From Aphelocoma coerulescens (taxonomy: Eukaryota; Chordata; Aves; Passeriformes; Corvidae), in assembly GCF_041296385.1 (NCBI RefSeq), contig NC_091019.1, positions 9,385,264 through 9,449,263 on the forward strand: DNA of 64,000 nt, written 5' to 3'. Under the pieces are notes generated by a model that saw only the letters and a program-made list of their open reading frames with translations, was not told the DNA's origin and made no database searches. A program made the position numbers and the translations under genes. Below are positions 49,701 through 61,361 of this stretch, piece by piece (position 1 is the stretch's first letter; each line of letters starts with the position of its first letter).

Positions 49701-52700
49701 ATTACAAGTTTGTTATGTTTTAGTAAGATATTGGAACAACTTGGGGCTAAGCCAGTCAGCACAGCAGACCACAGTCTTGTTATTTTTGTGTTTTTAAAAG
49801 CAGAGCATACACCAGTATATCAATTAAATAACACTGAAACAGATCTGCACAGAAAACAATGCCTTTCAGATTTTTTGTTCTTTATAAATAATCCCCGTTG
49901 AAAACTCTAACAATGACTGAAAGTGCCATGAAAAGGAGCACTTACAGGCAAATATCCAAGTCATTGATCTAGAGGATGCACATGTGCTCTTTTGTTCTGG
50001 ACATACATGCAATTGATTACATTGCATGGTGAAACATTGCCAGGAAAGCATAAACCATGCTTGAGATTCCAGAAAAAAATTTCCAGTTTTCTTCTCAAAC
50101 CATACGTGAAAATTCCAAACTCCCCCTACTTAATTTTCAGCTTGAATCAGTTTCTTGATGTTTCACACTTATGATCTTCAGCTTGTGTCATCCACACCTC
50201 CAGGGCCCTTCAGGTGTATGGGTGTATTTGTGTATGGATGTCTCTGGATAAATGAGGAAGACGTGTCTCTTTCAAAGAGGTAAACAATATGAAGGGAGCA
50301 GGAATCCTTGTGAAGATGTGTAGACCTATGAGGAATGAGATGAAGATAGAAAGGAAAAAGAGTTGACTGAGTGCCAGAAAATATCCCAAAGTTTTTTAAG
50401 TATGAAATTTGGAGAACATGGGAACTGATCAAAGTCTCTTAATTCAAGACATTTAGGATTCAGCAGGCCTAAAGATTTGAAAATTGTTTTCAGAAAATAG
50501 TTCAGGTGTGGAGGAGGAGGAGAGCTTTTAATTATGTAATTCGGTTCCTGTGTTTCCAGCACCTTTCGCAGCTTTCTGGAGCAGTCTTCTTTGGGCTGCA
50601 CTGTAGTAAGTCTTTGTTGGCTGCAGGCACAGCGACTGATGTCTTCATCAAGCTCATTTTCTTTCTTCCCATTGTTCTTTTGGTAATTATTGCTTTTGGA
50701 TTATAAATGGCTCAAGAGGATTCCAAAACTTCAAAGAACTCTTTTACTGCTACTGCAATCCATACATGGTAGGGCTTGATGGGGAATGCAAGATTTGTTC
50801 TAGGAACATTATCTTTTGTATATTATAATTGTTATCTATAGAGGTAGGATGAATTTTGCAGCCATCATTCATCATGGTAGAGATCTATCATCCCATAAAT
50901 GGTTTCACTGAAACTATGGAGTTATTCACAGAAAAGAATCAGCATACATCTCACATGTTTTTACTATCAAAAACATAGTTAAAAATGTGGCATTATATGT
51001 TCTTGAACAGTATCTGAGGCAATTCCGGTTTCATTGAAAAAGTCTTTAACTAAGATTGATATGAATTCAAACTTTCCTCTGTATCCATGTTGTTTATTAA
51101 AATGTATCTGATTTTTCTCATTTCTATACCAAATGAATTTAAAGGGAATTCTCCACTCTGCATCTGCACACTGCTGTGCACATAACAGAAAAATATGAGC
51201 TCCCTCTTGTGGTCTAAAAAACTTTCTCTTTCCCCAAACTGAACCAAGAGGACCCTGAACAAAACAGTTAAAACATTTCAAGTTTCTTGTATAAATCCTG
51301 GACTTTATGAAAGTGTAAATCTCTTATGTAACAGTATTAGTGAGACATTTAAAAGCATGGCACAATAAAATTAAAAAAAAAAAAAAGATAGGGCTAGGGT
51401 CATTCTAACAAGAAGGTAAAAGCCTCTCTTAATACATCATGTTTAAAATACTGAATAATAATGCCAGATATGCAAGTATAGAGTTCTTAGTCTAATAGAA
51501 CATATGTTTTAGCTATTAAAATAGAGAAAAGAAGCCTGTTCTCGATAAGAGGGAAAGAATAATTTTACAACTTCTGGGATGACAGACATTGCAAAATAAG
51601 ATACTCATTGCAGGCACTTAAAGACGGAAAATTCTTAGAAAACTGTAGAAAAAGAGTCTTCTCACACAAAAAAAATTCAGGAAGCAACAGCTTCATCAAT
51701 AATACTATTTTACAGGTTTGCAGCCCAAGAGTGTACTTATAACTGCTCCTTGTGTATCAAGATTTCTTGTGTTCCTGGTAATGAATCAGATAGGGAACAG
51801 CTTAGGGGCACTGAAATTGTGGCTTCTTTAGTCTGTACTTGATGCTCTTTTTAAAGTTGTTAATGTCCTATGGTTCTTGCTGTAAGTTTCCAAAACAGGA
51901 GAAAACTAGAAACTTAGACTTGCTTGATTTCAAATGACATACAAAGATATAGACTCCTGTGTCAATTAGATACGTTGTTTTCTAATCTGTGATTTTAATT
52001 TTTCAGTAACTAAGTTGTTTATTTTTAGAAGAATCTTTGTCAACTGAGGGACTAATGGTAAGCAGGATTCTGTTTTGACTGCTGCAGTGATTATGCCCAC
52101 CTAATGATTTTTAGAATGACATATTAAATGGTCTATTTTGGATGGTCCTTTCAACTATTTTAGATTACAAAGAGAAATGCTGAACATCAGCTTTTGCATC
52201 ATGTGAACGAGTGTTGCCAAGGATCTCTCCTTGAGGAGTGAAGAGACAGCAACCTTGTTGCAATCTGTGTGATTTCTTTAGTTTATCTGGGAAGCACTCC
52301 AGGAAAAACAAGGTCAGAAGGTATTCCCTGAAGGGGGTATGTGTACACAAGGTGACAATACACCTCCTCATTGCTGAATGAGAGATGGATTGGGATTGTG
52401 CATTTATCTTTTACCAAATGTCATTTCTTTGACAGAGACAAAAGTTGCACAAGAGTCAGAGATCTTAGAGAGAACTGAAGAATAATCACAGTGGAAGAAG
52501 GGAATTGGAAGACTTTATTTGGAAAGTGTAATTTATGCCCTTTTATAATTAGATTGAAGGCATGCTGGTATGATACCTTTGTTCTAGACTAGGTTTGCTG
52601 GCACATGAGCATGGATTTGATTATATTCAGGAAAAATTGAAGCCATACTTTCAAATGTTATCTGCTGAGGTTCTTTTGGTGCGAAGACTTTTAACAACAG

Positions 52701-54791
52701 TGGCTGTGTGGAGATTAAATGAGCAGTAGTGAGTACTTCTATTAAAAAAGAAGAAAACATGGGAGCATCTACTCACAGAGACAAACTATTTATCATCTGA
52801 GAACTAATCTTGTAGAGAGCAAAGATGGAGACAAATAAACATCTCTGCTTTCTAGAGTGCAAATAACTTGTCAAGCTGTCAAAGAGAATGTTTTTACCAT
52901 TTATCAGATTGTTCTATTCTTTGAAATGCTTAAACATTCTGTCAATCACATTTGAACCCACTTGTATGGTTTTCAAACATTCTCTAGTGTACCTGCAAGA
53001 GAAGGGCTTTCAGAAATGGTGATTTCCTTTAAAGCATAGTTTACTTTAAGAGGCACTTTCCAATCCATATGTGATTACAAATTTTGAAGGAATATAGGAT
53101 GATGAAATTTTAGCTGGAGAAATCCATGGATAAACATACCAGCTTTTATTACTTTTTAATTACAAAATTATAATATTTTTGCTTCCCTGGAATAGCAGTT
53201 TTGACATCCTACAATTACTTTGTTAATTCACCCTTCTTTTTCCTGCTTTTCCATTTGTTCATTTGCTTTGTTTCCTATGCACTTCAGTTCATTTGGTTGT
53301 TTTTTGTCTTTCTTTTCTTGGTCTTACTTCCTTAACTACCACACCATATGAAGCCAGGGAAAGCCTCACCAGCTCATAGCGTTGCTTAGCAATGTCATGC
53401 ATCTCTTGCTGTCTGTTGTGAAGCCATGGCATCCTGGTCTTTCAACAAAGATTGCTGTATCAGTGCTTTGCTATAGGTTCCATTTTTTCCCTGAGATTTC
53501 TGATAAGGGATGATGTGTCTAGACAGAGTACATAAGAGATTACCTTCTATCCATTATAATATAATTAGATCAAGCCATACCAAAGCTCACCAAGATTTTA
53601 TGTTTAAAAGGTCAACAGCTTTTATTCCATATCTCAAAGATAAGCACCTTACATTGGGCTTAATATGTAGAGTGCTGTGCCTGAAAGAAAAGGAGCTTCA
53701 AAAGATTTCTACTCCTATTATTTCATTCAAAATAGACATTTGATACTGTAATACGTCCATTTTAACTTCCGTGATTCATGGAGCTAGAGATAAAAATAGG
53801 TCAGCTATGCTCCTACTGGTTCAGGATTATTCCCTGAAATATATTTTCTATTTCTAAGTCCAGAGTAGATTTAACTATCTCCAGTGAGGATTTACATTTA
53901 TTAAACTGGAGGGCTGTTCTTTGGTGGTCTTAATACATTATCATTTATTATTTGTATTATGGCAGCAATTGGAGAGCTCAACTGAAATTAGAATCCCACT
54001 GTGCAAGGTATTCTACACATTGAATGAAGTAATTTTTCCCCTGAAGGGTTTACAGTCTAAATAGATAAGAGAAGATTGAGAAAGTGGCCATAGCAATATC
54101 ACTGTTTTAGCAAAGCACAACTGAAGAAAAGAGAGGTGAGCTTCTCCTTGGCTTGCTGATAATATATACATAACAGACCTGATAAGTGACTTCAGATCTG
54201 CTTCATTCTAGCCTTGTGCATTACCTAGAAACAGGTTTTTGCATTAAAGATACCCCTCAAGGTTTTGATTACTAGATTTCTTTTCTTCTGTAATCTCTTG
54301 CCTCTTTTGGGATTTATGAAATTCATTAAATTACTTTGAATTATACAATTTTCAATGTTAAGTTGTCCTGCTCATTAACTATACCACTCAAACATCAGAA
54401 CAAACTGAGTACCTAACCCATGTTTTTAGAACTCCCTCCATTGTTCACTGAACAACTTCTTGAGTTTTTAATTTTTTCTCTTTTCTTTGCCAGCTCCTAA
54501 CTCTGCTCTTAGTTCACTATATCTTTCTTTAGCTTTATAATTCAAATTTCCCAGCATTGATTGTAGTATTACTGAACAGTTTTGCCAAAGTTCTCCAAAA
54601 CAGAGAAGCTGGCTTATTTTTTCCATGTAATCCTTGGCTGGCGTATTCTATAAATGGGGATATTTCTCCTAACAAATATTTCTCTGCTTTGTAAAGATCA
54701 GTATGGCAAATCCTAGTGAAAGCAACACAGCATGGTTCTAAACAGCTTAGTGTTATAAATCTAGTATGTCAAATTCAGAGACTCTTAGAAA
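46722..54791. other. No gene or known repeat recognised
   Basis: A long AT-rich stretch with A/T runs (T-rich near 47693-47706, 49236-49246, 49502-49514). The patch 53360-53420 contains GTTGCTTAGCAAT (53381-53393), close to the RFX X-box palindrome. Around 48220-48350 the composition is mixed and enhancer-like. The longest frame (48694-49038, 114 codons, minus strand) shows no known domain. Confidence 0.45.
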
Positions 54792-54796
54792 CAAAC

Positions 54797-55340
54797 TGTT
54801 GTGGTTTAACCCCGGATGGCAACCAAGCCCAACACAGCTGCTCACTTGCTCCCTGCAACAGTGGGATGGGGGAGAGAAGTGGAACAGTAAAAGTGAGAAA
54901 ACTTGTAGGTTGAGACACTTTTGTAGGTAAAGCAAAAGCTGCATATGTAAGCAAAAAACCCCCAAGGAATTAACTCCTCTCTTCCTGTGGGCAAGCAGGA
55001 GCTCAGCCATCCCCAGGAAAAAACAGCTCCATAACACGCAGCTTGATAAGACAAATGCCATCACTGAATGTCTCCCCTTTCCTCCATTTTCCCCAGCATT
55101 CTATGCTGAACATGAGGCCAGTATGGCCTGGAATATCCCTCAGGTCAGTTGGAGTCAGCTGTCCTGGCTCTGTCCCCTCCCAACTTCTTGTGTACCCCAA
55201 GCCCCTTGCTGGTGGGGTGGGTGGGAGACAGAAAAGACCTTGACTCTGTAATCAATGCTCAGCAAAAATGAAAACTCACACAGATAATAATACTCAAAAT
55301 ATAACCACCATCTATGAAGAAAATTTATAAGACAAGCACA
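54797..55340 (-). mobile_element. Solo LTR, ERVL-like, 544 bp, exact 5-bp target duplication
   Basis: CAAAC flanks it on both sides (54792-54796 and 55341-55345). On the plus strand it opens TGTTGTGGTTTAACCCC, so the LTR 3' end on the minus strand reads GGTTAAACCACAACA. Internal stretches such as AACAGTGGGATGGGGGAGAG and TCCCCTCCCAACTTCTTGTG match what I remember of a common avian ERV LTR. A perfect poly(A) signal is not visible, so the copy has decayed. Short frames across it on both strands are repeat-derived and not genes. Confidence 0.92.
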
Positions 55341-55345
55341 CAAAC

Positions 55346-55603
55346 ATTTCATTTAGGCCAATTAAATTGAGAGCACCTCTTCAGTACTTAGGGACAAGTC
55401 TTGTTTTGCTGGCATATTTTGTTTATTAGGCTTTTCTAGCAGGGTGATGGTGATTTGTGCCATGGTGATCTGCATCACTGCTTGTCTGACAGTGGATTTT
55501 GAGACACACCTAAAATGTTCCTTCTTAAACACTTCAAGAACATAATTTCAGTAAAAATACAGTGTTATTCATGCATGCTCTTTCTGTGCTATCTGGTGGA
55601 GAG
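55346..55603. other. No gene recognised
   Basis: Spacer between an LTR and a CR1 tail; nothing recognised. Confidence 0.5.
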
Positions 55604-55680
55604 ATCATAGAATCATAGAGAATCCCACTTTGGAAGTGACCCACAGGGATCATTGAAGTTCACCTAGATGTCCTTTTGGA
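55604..55680 (-). mobile_element. Short CR1-type 3' end (minus strand)
   Basis: Tandem ATCATAGA units (55604-55619) are followed by TTTGGAAGTGACCCACAGGGATCATTGAAGTTC-like sequence in short pieces. This is the reverse complement of the last bases of a CR1-family 3' end. Only about 75 bases are recognisable. Confidence 0.8.
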
Positions 55681-58600
55681 AAACAGGCTTTCAATTTCTG
55701 ATTAGCTTTAACAGCAACAAAAGAAACTAACAAAACATAGAACCAAACATCCCTTCCTAACCGTCTTATACATGTTTTCCACAAACTCCTTTTTTTGCTC
55801 CTCAGTTACTGAAAATATTTCCAGCAACCTCTCCTTTAGTATAGCATTCCTTGGGGGGCAGCAATGCTGCAAAAGGGAGTATTTTCATGTTTCAATTAAT
55901 ATTTCTCTTCTTAGTTTGGACTATTGCATCTACCCCATCTCAGCCAACCAACACTGTATTTTGTGATTTAAATTTGAGACAACAGAAGAGAAAATGGCAG
56001 CAGATTTCAATATGTTAGCAGCAGAAAGAATGCTAACAGCTCACTATTTGGGGGAAAAATAGAAGCCAGTGTCTTCAGGCTCAGACATCTGTTTCATACA
56101 ATTTGCCAAGAAATGCCATAACTGTGAGCTCTAGTATCATTAATTAACATAACATAGCTAGTATTGAAGTGATGGTTTTAGGAGATTAAAGAAAGTACAT
56201 GTTATAGGTATATTTTGTATTCTTTCTCATAAAGTTACTTACTCTGCTAATTTTCATTACTCTTCTTCATAATTGGCACTACTAACTTATTTAATAATTT
56301 GTTTGTTTTTCTCATGATGATGCTTCAAGGATGGATGATCTGCATCTTCTCAATCTATAATTAGCACTGTCAGGTCTGCTTACCAGCCACTGATGCAAAC
56401 TTTTGTTCTCCAGCATACTTGTTTGTTGATCAGTCAGCTTCCTCCAAGACCATGATGCCCTCAAGCCAACAATAAATTGGTAACCAACACAACACAACTG
56501 TTGTACCAACTGTGCAAATAAAGCATGTGATTGCTTTTGATTGTGCTTTAGTTCCTTATACTCTGTACACTGCCTGCAGTAGAGGATTTACGATTTAGCG
56601 TGGTCCTAGAGTAGTAGCTGTGTGCAGCTCAGCCACTAAACAGGAAAAAAGGGCATAGCCAAAAATGAACGTAAAATATTTATTATGTGTATGGGTTGGC
56701 TTTTATTCTTAAGAGTGCCTTGTTTTCCTGTTCTTCTCTTTCCTGAAGTGGTGCCTCAGATGCAAAACAAGAAAGCCACAATTGAGTCTACTGTACCAAG
56801 GCTTACTCTTGTCACACTGTATTCCATGTCTTCCTCTTCCATCCCTTGTGTGTGGGTGTATTTATTATCTGCTTAGTTCAGTCCTCCATGTCTATCATAT
56901 GTTGCCCCCCATAATTCTGCCTGCTTCATGGGTTAGTCAGATTTTAAGGGTTAGTTAGAAATTCAGTGTTAAATGACTTCTGTTTTTTTCATTTTCCTAA
57001 GAACATTGCTGGTACATAAAGGCCATAAAAAAGAAATCAAATTGAATCTACTCTGAGGTCTTCCAAGAGCTGAGTAGCCTGTGTTATTAAAAAATAATAG
57101 AAAATATTTTAGGTTTTTTTTCAATCTTGTATTTTATAACTATTTTTAAAAAATTCTAATATGAAAAAAATACCTAATCACAACAGTTATTTTCAGTAGG
57201 CAGCAAATATTGCAACAACAGTGAAACCCCAACTGACAATCATACTGGGCCATTTTTTTTCCTTGCAGTAACCTGTCATTCCTTGGTAGTTATTTACTAG
57301 TTTTCAAATATGGTGAGGTTCTTGTATTACTATTTTATCTTACTTACGATATAGGAAATTACAAATATTGTAACATAGAATAAAATCAGATGAAAGGGAG
57401 CTATATGTATTTTTTTCAATGGGATTTCAAAAGCTGCATGATCTGTCATACCTATCTGAGAAGTGAAACCACATAAAAGTATTAATATCAGCATTAGAAA
57501 AGTGCCCTGCTTACTCAAGGACATATTTTGATTAAAACCCAGACCATGAATTTTAAGCTGATTGTGAAGGTTTACTAGCCTAACTTCCTGTGTAGACACA
57601 CTCAGGATTCCAGCTTTGTGTTATAACTGATCTAATACAACACCAAACTGTTATCAAAATGGTGATTGGGTTCAGCTGGCTGCTGCTTGATCAGGTGTAA
57701 AGAAAGCAGATGGATATGGCATGAGCTGGGGTCCAGCAGAACATCCTTCCATGACCACAGTGAGATTTAGATTAGCTGAGTTGCATCTTTGAACTTTCTT
57801 CATATTCTGACATGGAGGTGCTGTTTTCATTTTTGTTTTGTTATTCAAAAATCTTCCTGTGTGGTACAGGAAAAAAATCCATGCAAAAAAAAAATTGTTT
57901 ATACCTTATTTTATGCCTCTGCTGGTAAAGAATAACAATTTTTCCTTAGGTGGTTAAGCCCTGCTATTATCTACAGTGTGCTACTAACAGAACTAAAGAA
58001 TTTCTACCATATACTGGCAGACGTGGTAATAAGAATTCTTGTAACCACTAAAATGGGAGAGAAAGAATGAGCCAAAATTAGGGATTTGGAAGATCCTGAC
58101 TCAGTGTTGGCTATATAGACCATATACAGATGTATATAACAATATAGGCTATCCTACAGATTTTCTGGATTGTTCTGGAAAAATATGCTGTGTTTTTCTG
58201 TCTTTCTGTATTATTGATGGTGTTGTGAAACATCAGTAATGGGACCCTCAGCAGGTTAGATGATAATAATTAAACAGACCAGGAAGTTGTCTTGATTTTT
58301 TTTTTCTGAATTAATATAAAGATAGCTTGACCATTTTATTTAAATATGTGTCATTATAAGGCATATGTGTATATCCGTGTCCTTGACTGTAGATAGTGGT
58401 GATGTGTGAAACATACTGGAAAAAGGAAGCATAGGCTATGATAGCTGTATTAACAGAGTTGAAAGAAAGAAATAAAATAAGGAGACAGTATCTATTTTTT
58501 TCAAAAAGAATTGAAAACTATAGTTCATTTTGTATATGATAGTTCTGGTGGAAATATCCTTGCTATCTTAGAGTTTAGGCTGTAAATCATTAGATTTTTC

Positions 58601-60125
58601 CATTTTCATTAATGTATTGATGTTGCATTTGAACATCTTATTACATGAAGACATGCAACTGAGTGGGATTCGTCAAGAGTCTTTGCAGTTAGCTCACATA
58701 AAGAAGTTCTTTTTCTTCTGGCCCATCATCAGGCCTGAGTATAGTGTCAGACATCTGATTAACACAGAAAATCATAGGCTTGCTGAATCATTTGATATTT
58801 CTTGGAGAATAAAGGGGACTATAAAATAGAACATGAATAATTCATGTACAGGACTATCCAAAGTCATTTTCTGATGATGTGATTTCTCCCTCTTTTCAGA
58901 ACTGAACTTTGCTTTTAAAAGCCAGTGTGATAAAAGTGTGTTTCTGTAGTGTGGAGACATCTTCCTTTTCAAATATTTATCTTATAAAGTAGAAGTGTCA
59001 CAAATGTTGAAAATAGGAAGAAGAAAGACAAAAATATATTGGAATTTCTTTACCAGAGAGAACTGTAGGGTGTGAAAATAAACTGACTTGTTATTTCAGG
59101 AGATTTAGTCATGACAGTAGAAAACTATACTTTCAGTGGAGGGTACAACTAATTTTTAAGAGCATCACCCTGTCACAAAATGTAAACTGAGAACTTGGCA
59201 CGGTATTTTTCTTCTGCAGAGTGCTTTGTAGGAGATGAAAAATAGAATCCTCCCCAGTCTGCTTCATTGCCACATTTAATAGGCTGTGCTGGGGTGCTAA
59301 GAAATACAATCTGGAAAATTTTTCTCTAGTGGTTTAACATGTTAAAGTCCTGAGTGTATTTTTCTGCTGACCAGAGTCTCTAGGTTATCATCTCCATTTC
59401 AGTATTAGCAGACAGCAAGACTTAAGCAGATGAAGTCTATTACTATCCTTGCCCTTCATATTTTCTAGGTTTTGCCTCATATTGGGGTCTCCACAGCCTG
59501 ATTCCAGCACTTTTATGTTATCATTTACTGGGCTTGCCTCCTGAAACAAACATTCTTGGCAAACAATGGAAACTTTTATCTCTGGAGAAAAATCGTAATC
59601 TTGTTTTGTGACATCAAGCATGAGGGAATAGGTTTTTGTGATGAATTAGCTGAGCGATCAGGGGATACCAGACCTATTGAAGTAAGTCTGCTTCTGGTTA
59701 AGAGGGCTGTAAGTGGAAAAAGGTGCCATCTTGACTGTTAAAATATTGCTCTGATGAGGATTACAGATGAAAAATTCGTACCTGGATAAAAGCAATAGAA
59801 GGAGAATAAGTAAGATGTGCAGAAGGCAGTATAAGGACAACTACACATGAGGTTATGAGGAAAATGATGCGTAAAAGCCCCATGAAATGTACGTGTAATG
59901 TCTTTGCTTGTATGTGCTGAATTCAGACTAATAGTTTAGTGTGTTCATCAGAGACATAAGATTTGAGACCTTAATTTTTATCATCTTTTATAAAATAATC
60001 TTCTTTTACTGTTTTTTAATCTGCACATAAATATTATATTACATTGCTATGTAGATTCTAATGATACTCATTACAGTCCCATAGTACTGTTGCAGTTATC
60101 TTAGTATAAATATATTTTTTTCAGT
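55681..60125. other. No gene or known repeat recognised
   Basis: AT-rich DNA with no protein-like frame. ACTGG at 60126-60130 is the left target duplication of the next LTR. Confidence 0.5.
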
Positions 60126-60130
60126 ACTGG

Positions 60131-61356
60131 TGTCATAGATTAGCAAGCATAGTCCCGGAAGGGATGTCCTTGCTAAGGGGTGCTTACAGCTTCCTCTGGG
60201 ACCTGATAGAACCTATCAGCTGGCCAGTTTGAATATGGACAATTCTTTAAGCCACTTAAAGTTGTGACCGCCTCTGTGATACACACTTAAGAATAGACAA
60301 ACCCCCCACAGCTCTCTCTCTCTCTCTCTCCTTTCCGCGCTGGGACAGGTGGCTTACTCAGGCCGGGCCACGGCTCCAGGATGACCCCCCCCAGCAGGGC
60401 TGTGGGCAGCCAGAGCGGCTCAGAACACCCCCCCCCCGCGGCCAAGATTTCAGCAAAGCGGCACCTCTGTCCGGCAGAGGTCAGGTGACCAACTGCGTTA
60501 AGCAACATTCCAGCTGCAAGGCCCAGGTGAGATTAACCCTTTTAGTGCTGTGAAGAGCTGAAAACCTGAGAGAAAAGAAAGAGGAGATGCTTAAAGCTGA
60601 AATTCTGTTGTGAAGCTATGATGTATCAGAGTAACCCGTTGTAATTTCATGAAGATACGGGGGGTGGAGTGTTCAACTCGTGAGCAAAAGCACCTGCGCT
60701 GAGATAGGCAGATGCTGACGCAGCCGTCATTTCATGAGAAGTTTGGACAGGGAGAGATGGAAGTGATGAGGACTTTTGCTCCAAACGGGAAAGGAGAAAA
60801 CCTCAGTTCCTAGAGATGCTCCCAGAGATAGTCCTAACAACGAAGATGAGGAAGACCCTTTGCTCCCAGGGAAGGAGAAGGGCCTCTGTTTTTTTGTTTC
60901 TGAACGGCTCAACCTTAAAATTGTACCCCCAAAAACTTCAAGAGTGGACCCTCGAAAGCAGTTGTGAGAAAAGCTGCAAGTTGGGGGAAGGGACTCGCAT
61001 GGGAGCAGAGAGACCTCTTCCTAAATGGACTGAACAATATTTGGAAGTGGGTGGCTGTCTCGTTGTGATACTGTTTTCATAGCACGAGCAAGAAGAGACT
61101 TATCTTTCTAAATGGACTGAACAAGGTTATTATGGAAGTGGTAAACAGACTGAACGTCTTAAGGGTTGTCTTTTTACATTGTCAGTGGGGGGGAGGAGGA
61201 GAGTTCTGAAGGTGTGGTATAATTTTTTTTCCCTCTTTTAGGTCTGTTAATAAACTTCTTTGTATTCTTCCAAGTTTGGTGCCTGCTTTGTGTTTCTCCT
61301 AATTCTTATCTCACAGAAGATAAACAGTAATGAGTATTTTGGACCAAACCACTACA
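60131..61356 (+). mobile_element. Solo LTR, ERVL-like, 1226 bp, exact 5-bp target duplication
   Basis: ACTGG flanks it on both sides (60126-60130 and 61357-61361). It begins TGTCATAGATTAGC and ends GGACCAAACCACTACA. The poly(A) signal AATAAA lies at 61249-61254, about 100 bases before the end. It is the longest LTR here and the most GC- and CpG-rich. It carries a (CT)n run (60312-60330), a 10-base C-run (60428-60437) and an internal duplication of CTAAATGGACTGAACA (61021-61036 and 61108-61123). Frames of 61-88 codons inside it lack retroviral domains. The intact flanks and CpG content suggest a fairly recent insertion relative to its surroundings. Confidence 0.93.
60312..60330. repeat. (CT)n microsatellite inside LTR
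   Basis: About nine CT units in a row within the LTR at 60131-61356. Confidence 0.9.
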
Positions 61357-61361
61357 ACTGG

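Noticed and set aside
53360..53450. Minus-strand mini-exon with an unfamiliar open frame and a GTGAGG donor
   Set aside because: No pyrimidine tract precedes the putative acceptor and a stop lies just upstream; kept only as an RFX-like site.
60776..61082. Overlapping frames of 63 and 88 codons
   Set aside because: Inside the solo LTR at 60131-61356; no retroviral domain, explained by its higher GC content.
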